Positions 17,999-26,335 of a stretch of 64,000 nucleotides of DNA are shown piece by piece. Source of the DNA: Allostella vacuolata (GTDB taxonomy: Bacteria > Pseudomonadota > Alphaproteobacteria > ATCC43930 > Allostellaceae); contig AP019702.1 of the NCBI GenBank assembly GCA_006739055.1, forward strand, positions 2,197,001-2,261,000. The letters run 5' to 3'. Under the pieces are notes generated by a model. It was given only the letters and a program-made list of their open reading frames with translations. It was not told where the DNA came from and made no database searches. Each line of letters begins with the position of its first letter. Positions within the stretch are counted from its first letter, which is position 1. The position numbers and the translations under genes were made by a program.

Positions 17999-19600
17999 AT
18001 GAAGGGAATCGTGGTGTGCCCGCAGCCGCGCGCGGCGGATGTCGGGGCCGACGTGCTGCGCGGCGGCGGTACCGCCTTCGATGCGGCGATCGCCACCGCC
18101 TTCGCCCAGATGGTGGCGGACCCCTTCATGTGCGGCCTGGGCGGCATGGGGACGCTGCAGTTCTTCCGGGCAGAGGACGGCGCCTCGGGCATGATCGACT
18201 TCCACACCCGCGCCGGCGCGAGGGTGGCACCCGACATGTGGACGGCCGACATGCGCGGCCGCACCGAGGTCTCCGGCTATACGATCTTCGACGACCTGCG
18301 CAGCGACATCGGCTACCGCGCCATCATGACCCCCGGCACTGTGGCCGGCCTGTGGGAGGCGCATCGCCGGCTGGCCTCGCGCCCCTGGGCCGAACTGGTG
18401 CGGCCGGCCGCGGCGCTGGCCCGCGACGGGCTGGAGGTGACGCCCTTCGTCCACGACTTCTGGGCCCGCCCGCCGATGCCGGGCGTTGCCGACGGGATGC
18501 GGCGGATCCGGGCGACGGAGGCCTCGGCGCGCATCTTCCTCCATCCCGAGGGGCGGCTGTGGCGGGTCGGCGAGGTGCTGCGCAACCCGGACCTGGCCGC
18601 GACCCTGGACGCGCTGGCCGAGGGCGGGGCCGACCTCTTCTATCGCGGCGACATGGCGCGGCGGATCGCCGAGGACTTCGCGGCCAACGGCGCCTTCGTC
18701 ACCGCGGAGGACCTCGCGCAGTACCGTGTCCGCCATGCCACCCCGGTCGAGGGGACCTACCGCGGCTTCCGCGTCCTCTCCAACCCGCCGCCCGGCAGCG
18801 GCGCCTCGCTGATCGAGATGCTGCAGATCCTGGAGCATTTCCCGCTCGGCGCCCTCGATCACGGCTCGTCCGCCCATCTCGACCTGGTCGCCCGGGCGAT
18901 GGCGGCCGCGCACCAGGACCGCGAGGCCTGGCTGGGCGACCCGGACTTCGTGGAGGTGCCGGTCGAACGCATGCTCTCCCGCGAGCGGGCCGAGGAATGG
19001 GCCGGGCGGCTGCGCGCGGGCGAGTTTCCCGGGGCCGTCGCGGCGAGCCCGCCTGCCTGCACCACCCATGTCTCGGTCCATGACGAGGCCGGCAACGCGG
19101 TCTCGCTCACCCATACGCTCGGCACCGGGGCCGGCGTGGTGACGCCGGGGCTGGGCTTCGTGTGGAACAATTCGATGAAGCTGGCGGACCCGGTGCCGGG
19201 CCGGGCCAACTCCCTGGCGCCCGGCAAGGCGCGGACGACCGGGATGGTGCCGACCATCCTGCTGCGCGACGGCCGCCCGTTTCTGGTCGTCGGAGCGCCG
19301 GGCGGCAGCGTCATCATCAGTTCGGTCCTGCAGACGATCCTGAACGTGGTCGACTTCGGCATGTCGCCGGTGGAGGCGGTGTCGGCGCCGCGCATCCATT
19401 GCGAGGGCGGGCCGATCCTGGCCGAGGCGCGGATCGAGGGGGCGGTCGTGCGCGAACTGGTGGCGATGGGCCACACGGTCCGGCACAGCCCGATCAGCTA
19501 CGACCCGCAGCAGTCCCGGGCGCACGCCATCGTCATCGAGGGCGGAACGGCGCGCGGCGGGGCCGATCCGCGCGGCGGCGGCGGGGTGGCCCGCGCCTGA
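17999..19600 (+). CDS. Gamma-glutamyltransferase family protein (Ntn hydrolase)
   Basis: A 533-residue protein of the GGT family. It starts in the conserved GADVLRGGGTAFDAAIATAFA and MCGLGGMGTLQF region, continues with PGTVAGLWEAH and NPPPGSGASL, and reaches the processing site at Thr355 in TTHVSVHDEAGNAVSLTHTLG; Thr355 would be freed as the nucleophile. GAPGGSVI gives the later glycine loop. No signal peptide is present, unlike the periplasmic glutathione-degrading enzymes, so it probably acts in the cytoplasm on a gamma-glutamyl or related amide substrate. GGAGG six bases before ATG 17999 fixes the start. It is divergent from the acetyltransferase/P1 peptidase pair. Confidence 0.9.
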   Translation: MKGIVVCPQPRAADVGADVLRGGGTAFDAAIATAFAQMVADPFMCGLGGMGTLQFFRAEDGASGMIDFHTRAGARVAPDMWTADMRGRTEVSGYTIFDDLRSDIGYRAIMTPGTVAGLWEAHRRLASRPWAELVRPAAALARDGLEVTPFVHDFWARPPMPGVADGMRRIRATEASARIFLHPEGRLWRVGEVLRNPDLAATLDALAEGGADLFYRGDMARRIAEDFAANGAFVTAEDLAQYRVRHATPVEGTYRGFRVLSNPPPGSGASLIEMLQILEHFPLGALDHGSSAHLDLVARAMAAAHQDREAWLGDPDFVEVPVERMLSRERAEEWAGRLRAGEFPGAVAASPPACTTHVSVHDEAGNAVSLTHTLGTGAGVVTPGLGFVWNNSMKLADPVPGRANSLAPGKARTTGMVPTILLRDGRPFLVVGAPGGSVIISSVLQTILNVVDFGMSPVEAVSAPRIHCEGGPILAEARIEGAVVRELVAMGHTVRHSPISYDPQQSRAHAIVIEGGTARGGADPRGGGGVARA

Positions 19601-19627
19601 CCGGTCCCGGCCCTGAACGGTAGATGC

Positions 19628-19695
19628 CGACGATCATACAATAATGCAAATTGCCGGCGATCGTCGTTGTCACCCACCGGCCGGCTGCATACAGT
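19628..19695 (+). promoter_or_regulatory. Candidate promoter and upstream inverted repeat before ABC transporter operon
   Basis: TTGTCA at 19667-19672 and TACAGT at 19690-19695 are 17 bases apart and resemble a housekeeping sigma promoter, with the ribosome site GGGAGGA following at about 19704. Just upstream, CGACGATC (19628-19635) and GATCGTCG (19659-19666) form a perfect 8-base inverted repeat with a 23-base spacer, abutting the -35 box. This could be an activator or repressor site; no dedicated regulator lies next to it. Confidence 0.45.
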
Positions 19696-19718
19696 CCAGG
19701 GTCGGGAGGAAACAAAGA

Positions 19719-20714
19719 ATGACGATTGCAGGATCCAGCCGCGCGTGGCGTGCCACGCGGCGGGCTTTCGTGGCCGCTGCCGCGCTCTCGACCCTGGCCC
19801 TGGCGGTCCCGGCCGCCCAGGCGCAGGACACGGTGCGAATCGGGCTGCCGACCAAGACCTACTGGCCGACCATCGTCGCCGAGACGGCGCTGCGCCAGAA
19901 GCTCTTCCAGAAGGAAGGGATCAAGGCCGAGCTGACCGTCTATCGCGGCGGTGCGGAATGCTTCGAGGCGCTGGCGGCGGGGGCCGCCGACGTCATCCTC
20001 AACTCGGCCTCGTTCATCTCGGCCGGGCAGAAGAAGGGCGTCATGTCCCGCGGCGTGGCCGGCGGGGCGCTCGGCTACTATGGCTGGCACCTGGTCGTGC
20101 GCCAGGATTCCAAGATTACCAGCGCGGCCGAGCTGGAGGGCAAGAAGGTCGGCATCACCTCCGCCGGGTCGGGCTCCGACATGCTGGCCCTGTGGACGCT
20201 GCAGGACCGCAAGCTGAAGTTCACCCGGGTGCCGCTCGGCGGCGGCGGGCTGGTGCCCAACCTGCTGTCGGGCAACGTCGACGCGGTCGTGCTCTACTCG
20301 CCGCTCACCTTCCAGTTCATGAAGGCGAAGGAGGTGCGCAGCCTGATCGACTACGGCGCCGCGGTGCCGCCGCACCTGACGTCGGCCTGGATCGCGTCGG
20401 ACAAGATCATCAAGGAGAAGCCGCAGGTCGTGCAGAAGACGGTCAACGCCCTCTATGGCGCCGTCGCCTTCCTGTCCGACCCGAAGAACCGCCAGGAGGC
20501 GGTCAAGCTGATCGCCGAGATCGATGAGATCCCGCCCGAGATCGCCGAGCTGGAGCTGGACGGCAACATCAAGAAGCTGTCCGCCGACGGTGCCATCCAG
20601 AAGGATTGGATGGTGCGCGCCATGGACATGGCCAAGCTGATCGGCATGACCGACCTCGCCCCGGTCGAGGACAGCTACGTCACCACCTTCAAGGCGGTGC
20701 CGACGAAGCCCTGA
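19719..20714 (+). CDS. NMT1/SsuA-type ABC transporter substrate-binding protein
   Basis: The product is 331 residues. A signal sequence with an RR pair (RATRRAFVAAAALSTLALA) ends at AQA before QDTVRIG. The mature part has the layout of the nitrate/taurine/thiamine-precursor family: TVRIGLPTKTYWPTIVAE, AGAADVILNSASF, LEGKKVGITSAGSGSDMLA and DAVVLYSPLTF. It would bind its ligand in the periplasm and deliver it to the two permeases encoded downstream. GGGAGGA before ATG 19719 decides the start. The ligand is not evident; the family takes up sulfonates, taurine, riboflavin or pyrimidine precursors and aromatic acids. Confidence 0.88.
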   Translation: MTIAGSSRAWRATRRAFVAAAALSTLALAVPAAQAQDTVRIGLPTKTYWPTIVAETALRQKLFQKEGIKAELTVYRGGAECFEALAAGAADVILNSASFISAGQKKGVMSRGVAGGALGYYGWHLVVRQDSKITSAAELEGKKVGITSAGSGSDMLALWTLQDRKLKFTRVPLGGGGLVPNLLSGNVDAVVLYSPLTFQFMKAKEVRSLIDYGAAVPPHLTSAWIASDKIIKEKPQVVQKTVNALYGAVAFLSDPKNRQEAVKLIAEIDEIPPEIAELELDGNIKKLSADGAIQKDWMVRAMDMAKLIGMTDLAPVEDSYVTTFKAVPTKP

Positions 20715-20745
20715 GCCAGGCAGTCCTGACGCAGGAACCCGGCCG

Positions 20746-21498
20746 ATGAGCCGGCTTGCGATCGTGCTGGCGCGGCTGGCGCTCTTCCTCGCCCTGATCG
20801 GGGCGTGGGAGGTGCTGCCGCGCCTCGGCATCCTCAACGCGCGGCTGCTGCCGCCGTTGAGCGACGTGCTGTCGATGCTGCTGCAGCTCGTCGGCCGGGC
20901 CAACGTGCAGGAGGCGATGATGGTGACCGCCGCCGAGGTGGTGGTCGCCTTCGTCATCGCCGTGCCGCTTGGCGCGCTGATCGGCGTGGCGGTGGCGGAG
21001 AGCGAGTATTTCGGCGAGATCTTCAAGCCGATGCTCTTCTATGTCTTCAGCGTGCCGAAATCGATCTTCCTGCCGGTGTTCATCCTGGTGCTGGGCATCG
21101 GCTTCCACCAGAAGGTCGCCTACGCGGTCTTCTCGACGCTCTTCATCGTCATCATGAGTGCCACGGCGGCGGTCGAATCGGTGAAGCCCGAGCATGTGCT
21201 GGTGGCGCGCTCCTATGGCGCCACGCGACGGCAGATCCTGTTCCGGGTCTATGTGCCGAGCATGGTGCCGATCCTGCTGGAGACGCTGCGGATCGCCATG
21301 ATCTTCAACTTCACGGCGGTGATGATCGCCGAGATGTATGCGTCGCGCACCGGCATCGGCCACCTGATCGCCAACTGGGGCGAGAACTTCCAGATGCGCC
21401 AGCTGTTCGCCGGGGTGATCCTGCTGTCGATGGTGGCGATCTTCTTCAACGAGACCATTCGCTGGATGGAAACGAAATGCAGCAGCTGGCGGACGTGA
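20746..21498 (+). CDS. ABC transporter permease (SsuC/TauC type)
   Basis: A 250-residue inner-membrane protein with about six hydrophobic helices and the cytoplasmic EAA-like loop (VESVKPEHVLVARSYGATRRQIL) that contacts the ATPase. It opens with an N-terminal helix and the WEVLPRLG motif usual in this family. It starts 31 bases after the binding-protein gene and overlaps the ATPase gene by 22 bases. It forms the translocation pore, either alone or with the second permease at 22297-23112. Confidence 0.88.
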   Translation: MSRLAIVLARLALFLALIGAWEVLPRLGILNARLLPPLSDVLSMLLQLVGRANVQEAMMVTAAEVVVAFVIAVPLGALIGVAVAESEYFGEIFKPMLFYVFSVPKSIFLPVFILVLGIGFHQKVAYAVFSTLFIVIMSATAAVESVKPEHVLVARSYGATRRQILFRVYVPSMVPILLETLRIAMIFNFTAVMIAEMYASRTGIGHLIANWGENFQMRQLFAGVILLSMVAIFFNETIRWMETKCSSWRT

Positions 21499-22283
21499 CC
21501 CCGGGCCGGGTGGGCGCCGCCGGGGCGTCGGTCGAAGTCGCGGGCGTCAGCCACGTCTACGAGGGCCGCGACGGCCGGGTGCCGGCGCTGGAGGACATCA
21601 CGCTGACGGTCGGCGCCGGGCGATTTACCGTCATCGTCGGCCCGAGCGGCTGCGGCAAGACCTCGCTGCTGATGATGATGGCGGGGCTGCGGCGCCAGAC
21701 CAGCGGCACCATCCTGTGCGCCGGGCGGCCGATCCTCGACCCCGATCCGCAGCGGGTCGGCGTGGTCTTCCAGGAGGCGAGCCTGTTCCCCTGGCAGACG
21801 GCGATGGAGAATGTCGAGTTCCCGCTGGCGTTGCGCCACGTCCCGGCGGCGGAGCGGCACCGGCGGTCCGCCAGCATGCTGAATCTGGTCGGCCTGGACG
21901 GCTTCGGCGGCCGCTACCCGCACGAACTGTCCGGCGGCATGAAGCAGCGCGTCTCGATCGCCCGCGGGCTGGTGCAGGACCCGCCGGTGCTGCTGATGGA
22001 CGAGCCGTTCGCGGCGCTGGACGAGCAGACGCGGATGACCATGGGCCACGAGCTGCTGCGCATCTGGTCGCAGACCAGCAAGACGGTGGTCTTCATCACC
22101 CACAGCCTGACGGAGGCGGTCTACCTGGCCGACGAGGTGCTGGTGATGTCGGCCCGGCCCGGCCGCATCATCGACCGGATCGAGGTCGACCTGCCGCGGC
22201 CGCGCACCTACGAGATGATGGCGACCGACCGCTTCGGCCGCCTGCGCGAGCGCATCTGGCAGCAGATCCGCAAGCCGGACTGA
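21477..22283 (+). CDS. ABC transporter ATP-binding protein (SsuB/TauB type)
   Basis: A 268-residue ATPase with Walker A VGPSGCGKTS, Q-loop VVFQEASLFPW, signature LSGGMKQRVSIARGL, Walker B VLLMDEPFAAL and switch His in FITHSLTEAV. EASLFPW and ADEVLVMSARPG are typical of the nitrate/sulfonate/taurine subfamily. The ATG at 21477 lies inside the end of the permease gene; longer upstream reading is a frame overlap, not coding. It powers uptake through the two permeases of this operon. Confidence 0.92.
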   Translation: MQQLADVTPGRVGAAGASVEVAGVSHVYEGRDGRVPALEDITLTVGAGRFTVIVGPSGCGKTSLLMMMAGLRRQTSGTILCAGRPILDPDPQRVGVVFQEASLFPWQTAMENVEFPLALRHVPAAERHRRSASMLNLVGLDGFGGRYPHELSGGMKQRVSIARGLVQDPPVLLMDEPFAALDEQTRMTMGHELLRIWSQTSKTVVFITHSLTEAVYLADEVLVMSARPGRIIDRIEVDLPRPRTYEMMATDRFGRLRERIWQQIRKPD

Positions 22284-22296
22284 GGAGGGGACACGG

Positions 22297-23112
22297 ATGC
22301 GCAGACCCGCCCCCGCCACCGTCCGCTGGCTCATCCTGGCCGGCCTGCTCCTGGCGTGGGAACTGGTGCCCCGCACCAAGGTCGTGCCGGAGCTGTTCCT
22401 GCCGGCCCTGTCGAAGACGCTGGCGGTGCTCTACGAGGGCCGCGCCGAGTATGGGCAGAACCTGCTGGTGACGCTCTACGAGGTTGGCTTCGCCATGCTG
22501 ATCGCCTGCGGCGTCGGCATCCTGGTGGGGGCGCTGGTCGGCGGCATCGCGGTCCTGCGCAACCTGCTGCTGCCGGTCTTCTCCAGCCTCTACGCGGTGC
22601 CGATCGTCATCCTCTACCCGATCTTCACCGCCTGGTTCGGCATCGGCTCGGAATCGAAGATCGCGTTCGCCGGCATCTACGGCTTCTTCCCGGTCATGCT
22701 GTCGACCGCGGCCGGCATCCGCACGATCGACCCGCAGCTCCTGCTGGCCGCGCGCAGCATGGGCGCCACCATCTGGCAGCAGATCGCGCGCGTCATCATC
22801 CCGGCCTCGATCCCGACCGTGCTGGCCGGCCTCCGGCTCGGCGGCGCCCTCACCATCATCGGCGTGGTGGTGTCCGAGATGCTGACCTCGGCGGCCGGCA
22901 TCGGCTACCTCGTCAGCCGCTACCGCACCATCCTCGACAGCCCGCGGGTGTTCGCGGCCGTCCTGCTGATCCTGGTCCTGTCGGTGCTGTTCGACCTGCT
23001 TGCCCGCTGGGTCGAGCGCCGCACCGTCGTCTGGCAGACGGCCGGACGCCAGGGTCGCACCATCGCCGCGCGCACGCCGAGCCCGGCCACCGCGACGCCC
23101 GCCGTCGCCTGA
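22297..23112 (+). CDS. ABC transporter permease (SsuC/TauC type), second copy
   Basis: The product is 271 residues with about six membrane helices and the loop GIRTIDPQLLLAARSMGATIWQQIARVIIP, which matches the coupling region of the first permease. WELVPRTKVVP near the start parallels WEVLPRLGILN in the other permease, so the two are diverged paralogues that may form a heterodimer. It begins 13 bases after the ATPase stop. A small GC hairpin and 47 bases separate it from the MetE-like gene. Confidence 0.88.
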   Translation: MRRPAPATVRWLILAGLLLAWELVPRTKVVPELFLPALSKTLAVLYEGRAEYGQNLLVTLYEVGFAMLIACGVGILVGALVGGIAVLRNLLLPVFSSLYAVPIVILYPIFTAWFGIGSESKIAFAGIYGFFPVMLSTAAGIRTIDPQLLLAARSMGATIWQQIARVIIPASIPTVLAGLRLGGALTIIGVVVSEMLTSAAGIGYLVSRYRTILDSPRVFAAVLLILVLSVLFDLLARWVERRTVVWQTAGRQGRTIAARTPSPATATPAVA

Positions 23113-23124
23113 TTCCATACCCGT

Positions 23125-23139
23125 CCCGCCGCGGGCGGG
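23125..23139 (+). terminator. Small GC hairpin inside operon
   Basis: CCCGCC (23125-23130) and GGCGGG (23134-23139) form a six-pair stem with a GCG loop just before the MetE-like gene. No U-run follows, so full termination is unlikely. It could be a processing or pausing point between the transporter genes and the enzyme gene. Confidence 0.3.
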
Positions 23140-23159
23140 CCGCCATGAGGAGAGTTCCG

Positions 23160-24191
23160 ATGACCCAGCGTCTCTTGCCGACGACCGTGGTCGGCAGCTA
23201 CCCGCAGCCGGACTGGCTCGCCAACCGCGTGCTGCTGTCGAAGATCGTGCCGCGCGTGCGCCTGACCGACCTGTGGCGGGTGCCGGAGGAGTATCTGGAG
23301 CAGGCCCAGGATGACGCCACGGTGGTCGCCATCCGCGACATGGAGCGCGCCGGCATCGACATCGTCACCGACGGCGAGATCCGCCGCGAGAGCTATTCCA
23401 ACCGCCTCGCCACCGCGCTCGACGGCGTCGATGCCGAGACCCCGGGCGAGATCGTCAGCCGCGCCGGCGCCGTGACCCTGGTGCCGCGGGTGGTCGGGCG
23501 CATCCGCCGCACCCATGCGGTCGAGGTGCGCGACATGGAGTTCCTGCGCGCCAACACCGACCGCACCGCCAAGATCACCCTGCCGGGCCCGTTCACCATG
23601 AGCCAGCAGGCGAAGAACGAGTTCTACGCTGACGAGGAGGAGATGATCATGGACTTCGCCGCGGCGGTGAACGCCGAGGCCAAGGACCTGCAGGCGGCCG
23701 GCGCCGACCTCATCCAGCTCGACGAGCCGTGGCTGCGCAACAACCCCGAGCTGGCGTCGCGCTACGCGGTCAAGGCGATCAACCGAGCCGTCGAGGGGCT
23801 GACGGTGCCGACCATCGTCCATCTGTGCTTCGGCTATGCCGCGGTGGTGCCGGGCGAGAAGCCGACCGGCTACTCGTTCCTGGCCCAGCTGTCGGAATGC
23901 AACGCCGACCAGATCTCGATCGAGGCGGCCCAGCCGCATCTCGACCTCGGCGTGCTCGCCGACCTTGCGCCCAAGAAGGTGCTGGTGGGGGTGATCGACC
24001 TTGGCGACAAGGCGATCGAGACGCCCGAGACCGTGGCGGCGCGCATCCGCGAGGCGCTGAAGTTCGCCCCGGCCGACCGCATCATCCCCGCACCCGACTG
24101 CGGCATGAAGTACCTGCCGCGGGCGACCGCCTTCGGCAAGCTGAAGGCCCTGGCGGAGGGCGCGGCGATCGTGCGGGCCGAACTCTCCTGA
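23160..24191 (+). CDS. MetE C-terminal-like cobalamin-independent methyltransferase
   Basis: A 343-residue stand-alone version of the catalytic half of MetE (full MetE is about 750 residues). TTVVGSYPQP and ADLIQLDEPWL are the conserved barrel ends. His in VPTIVHLCFG, the following Cys, and Cys in IPAPDCGMKYLP fit the zinc ligands that activate a thiol. It probably transfers a methyl group to or from a thiol or cleaves a related C1 compound; homocysteine need not be the substrate. AGGAG eight bases before ATG 23160 decides the start. Its place after an ABC uptake operon suggests that it acts on the imported compound or a breakdown product. Confidence 0.85.
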   Translation: MTQRLLPTTVVGSYPQPDWLANRVLLSKIVPRVRLTDLWRVPEEYLEQAQDDATVVAIRDMERAGIDIVTDGEIRRESYSNRLATALDGVDAETPGEIVSRAGAVTLVPRVVGRIRRTHAVEVRDMEFLRANTDRTAKITLPGPFTMSQQAKNEFYADEEEMIMDFAAAVNAEAKDLQAAGADLIQLDEPWLRNNPELASRYAVKAINRAVEGLTVPTIVHLCFGYAAVVPGEKPTGYSFLAQLSECNADQISIEAAQPHLDLGVLADLAPKKVLVGVIDLGDKAIETPETVAARIREALKFAPADRIIPAPDCGMKYLPRATAFGKLKALAEGAAIVRAELS

Positions 24192-24234
24192 ATCGTGCCC
24201 GGGCGGTCGGCGCGCAGCCGATCGCCCGACCGGT

Positions 24235-24867
24235 TCACGAAGCCATGATGGCTTCCAGGCGCTCCGCCGCGGCCGCATCGCCGGTCCAGTGGAGCGTCTG
24301 CCAGCCCGCCGCCGCCGCGGCGTGGATGTTCTCGGCCAGATCGTCGATCAGCAGCAGGTCCGCCGCCGGCAAGCCGGCACGCGCCGCTGCCGCCTGGAAG
24401 AATTCGGGCTCCGGCTTGCGCCAGCCCAGCGCCGCCGAATGGCAGATGCCGTCGACATGCTTCTCCAGCCCGACCGTCTCCATCAGGTAGCGGGCGCGAC
24501 GGTGCTCCTGGTTGGTCGCGAGATGGATCCCGATCCCGCGGGCGCGAATGCGCTCCAGCTGGCGTAGCAGGTCGCGATCCAGACGCGAATCCTGCCGGAA
24601 CCAGTAGTCGACCAGACGGTTGACGGTCAGGTGCGGGGCGATCGCGGCGAGGACGGGGGCCAGGCGATCGTCGAGGGTCGCCCGGCCGGTCAGCACCTCG
24701 TCCCAGTGGATCGCGAAGAACGCCCGCTGCAGCGCCTCGACCGCAAGGCCGAGATCCTCCTCGAGCGAGGTCGACCAGCGTCGCCCGTCGTCGGGCCGCC
24801 CGCGCACGAGCACGCCATCCACATCCACCATCACGGCCCGCGGCCGGAAAAAGTCCTTTGATTGCAA
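24235..24867 (-). CDS. HAD superfamily hydrolase
   Basis: A 210-residue HAD phosphatase-like protein. Motif I is VMVDVDGVL (Asp15 nucleophile, Asp17 acid/base when counted from the TTG), motif II is HLATNQE, motif III is GWRKPEP, and motif IV is LLIDDLAENI. An alpha-helical cap lies between motifs I and II. The TTG at 24867 is preferred because GGAGG sits nine bases upstream and it begins LQSKDFFRPRAV; ATG 24831 would start right at motif I. It lies 17 bases after the SDR gene stop, so the two are probably co-transcribed. The phosphorylated substrate is unknown. Confidence 0.87.
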   Translation of the reverse strand: MQSKDFFRPRAVMVDVDGVLVRGRPDDGRRWSTSLEEDLGLAVEALQRAFFAIHWDEVLTGRATLDDRLAPVLAAIAPHLTVNRLVDYWFRQDSRLDRDLLRQLERIRARGIGIHLATNQEHRRARYLMETVGLEKHVDGICHSAALGWRKPEPEFFQAAAARAGLPAADLLLIDDLAENIHAAAAAGWQTLHWTGDAAAAERLEAIMAS

Positions 24868-24884
24868 ACTTCTACGCCTCCATG

Positions 24885-25817
24885 TCAGGGCAGCGCCGCG
24901 ATCTCGGCCTCCGGGTCGAGATGCCGCGGCGCCCAGCCGAGCTCGCGTCGCGCCTTGGCCCCGCTCAGGCGCTGGTCCAGCGCGTAGCCGCGGGCCCATG
25001 GCCCGAGTTCGAGCGCGATCGAGTCGGCGGATATGACCGCCGGCGTTCGTTCCGGCGTGCCGAAGCGACCGGCGAACGCGCGGGCGATCCGGCCGACCGC
25101 GAGCCCTTCGACGGCCGCGCCGATGTAGCTGGCGCCGCGCGGCGCACGTTCCAGCGCGAGCCCGTAGAGCTGGGCCAGGTCGTCGCAATGCACCAGCGGC
25201 CAGCGCACGGCCTCGCCGCCGACGACGCGGATGGCCGGGCGGTCGACGGCCTCGCGCGCGAAGCGGCGGAAGACGCCCCCGGCGCCGTCGCCATAGACCA
25301 TGGCCGGATGGATGACGATGCCGTCGACCGCCTGGCTGCCGAGGATCCGCTCGGCATGCGGCACCATCCAGGCGAAGGCCGGCAAGGGCGACATCGGCGT
25401 CTTTTCTGTCGCGACGACGTCGCCGGTCGCGCCGAACAGCCAGCAGCCGCCGGTATAGACGAAGCGCGGCCGGTCCGGCTGCGCCGCCAGCCGCGGCAGC
25501 AGGGCGTCGATAAGGACGCCATCGACCGCGGCCATCGGGCCCGCGAAGTCGCACGCCATGTGGACGACCGCATCCAGGTCGGGCAGGGCGCCGACCCAGC
25601 AGTCGGGGGCGGCGATGTCGCCGCGGACGATCGATGCGGCGCCAAGGCGGGTGGCCGCCGCGGCCGAGGCGTCGGAGCGGGCCAGGACGATGGCCTCGTG
25701 GCCGCGCGCGGCCAGCCAGCGCAGGATCGGCGCGCCGATCGAGCCCGTCCCACCGAGCACCAGGACCCGCGTGGGCCGCGTCGAACGATCAGGGGGTGGA
25801 GCTGCCGCGCTTCTCAT
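24885..25817 (-). CDS. NAD-dependent epimerase/dehydratase family protein (extended SDR)
   Basis: A 310-residue Rossmann protein with VLVLGGTGSIG at residues 18-28, the SIVRGDI acidic stretch, and the VVHMACD and FVYTGGCWLFG strands. The usual Tyr-x-x-x-Lys catalytic pair is not seen: the position after the YTGG strand reads FAWMVPHAER, so it may be an atypical or non-catalytic SDR. The start at ATG 25817 gives a short Pro/Ala-rich leader before the first strand. It is divergent from the ribbon-helix-helix regulator gene (90-base gap) and precedes the HAD gene. Confidence 0.82.
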   Translation of the reverse strand: MRSAAAPPPDRSTRPTRVLVLGGTGSIGAPILRWLAARGHEAIVLARSDASAAAATRLGAASIVRGDIAAPDCWVGALPDLDAVVHMACDFAGPMAAVDGVLIDALLPRLAAQPDRPRFVYTGGCWLFGATGDVVATEKTPMSPLPAFAWMVPHAERILGSQAVDGIVIHPAMVYGDGAGGVFRRFAREAVDRPAIRVVGGEAVRWPLVHCDDLAQLYGLALERAPRGASYIGAAVEGLAVGRIARAFAGRFGTPERTPAVISADSIALELGPWARGYALDQRLSGAKARRELGWAPRHLDPEAEIAALP

Positions 25818-25847
25818 CCCGCTTCGATAGCACGGGTTGGCTGTCCC

Positions 25848-25891
25848 TTGCGATCCTCACATTGCCATCCATATACCATCCACATGGATGG
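25848..25891 (+). promoter_or_regulatory. Candidate promoter with CCATCC/GGATGG operator
   Basis: TTGCGA (25848-25853) and the ATATA stretch near 25870-25875 could be -35 and -10 boxes. CCATCC occurs at 25865-25870 and 25876-25881 in direct orientation, and GGATGG at 25886-25891 in inverted orientation four bases after the second copy. Such short paired half-sites, placed over the -10 and start region directly before a ribbon-helix-helix gene, suggest autoregulation. Confidence 0.4.
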
Positions 25892-25906
25892 CGAATGGAG
25901 GGTCGC

Positions 25907-26299
25907 ATGGCGGTGCCGGAGAGCGAGAAGATCACGATCAATCTCGTGCATGTCGACCTCGGCCATATCGACCTGCTGGTCCAGGAGGGGTTCTACGCGA
26001 ACCGCTCGGACTTCATCCGCACCGCCATCCGCCAGCAGCTCGAGCGCCACCGCGACACCGTTCGCAAGTCGGTCGAGCATCACCGGCTCGACCTCGGCCT
26101 GCGCCGCTATGGCCGGCCGGACCTCGAGGCGCTGCGCGCGGTCGGGGAGCGCATCCACATCCAGGTGCTGGGGCTGGCGGTCATCGCCGACGACGTGTCG
26201 CCCGAACTCGCCCTCGACACCATCGCATCCATCCACGTCCTGGGGGCGCTGCATGCGCCGGCCGCGGTCAAGGCCGCGCTCGCCGGGCGCATCCGATAG
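25907..26299 (+). CDS. Ribbon-helix-helix (CopG-like) transcription regulator
   Basis: A 130-residue protein. The N-terminus KITINLVHVDLGHIDLLVQEGFYANRSDFIRTAIRQQL fits the strand-helix-helix fold of CopG/MetJ-type DNA-binding proteins (beta strand, helix A, then the YANRSDFIRTAI helix B). The C-terminal 70 residues hold strands such as RIHIQVLGLAVIADDV that could form a ligand-binding or tetramer domain, broadly like NikR in layout, though no nickel-site His/Cys set is evident. GGAGGG just before ATG 25907 selects it over ATG 25895. It precedes the esterase gene by 36 bases and probably controls it and itself. Confidence 0.78.
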   Translation: MAVPESEKITINLVHVDLGHIDLLVQEGFYANRSDFIRTAIRQQLERHRDTVRKSVEHHRLDLGLRRYGRPDLEALRAVGERIHIQVLGLAVIADDVSPELALDTIASIHVLGALHAPAAVKAALAGRIR

Positions 26300-26335
26300 C
26301 CATGCTTCCCAAGCCAACACAGGAGCGCGTTTGAC

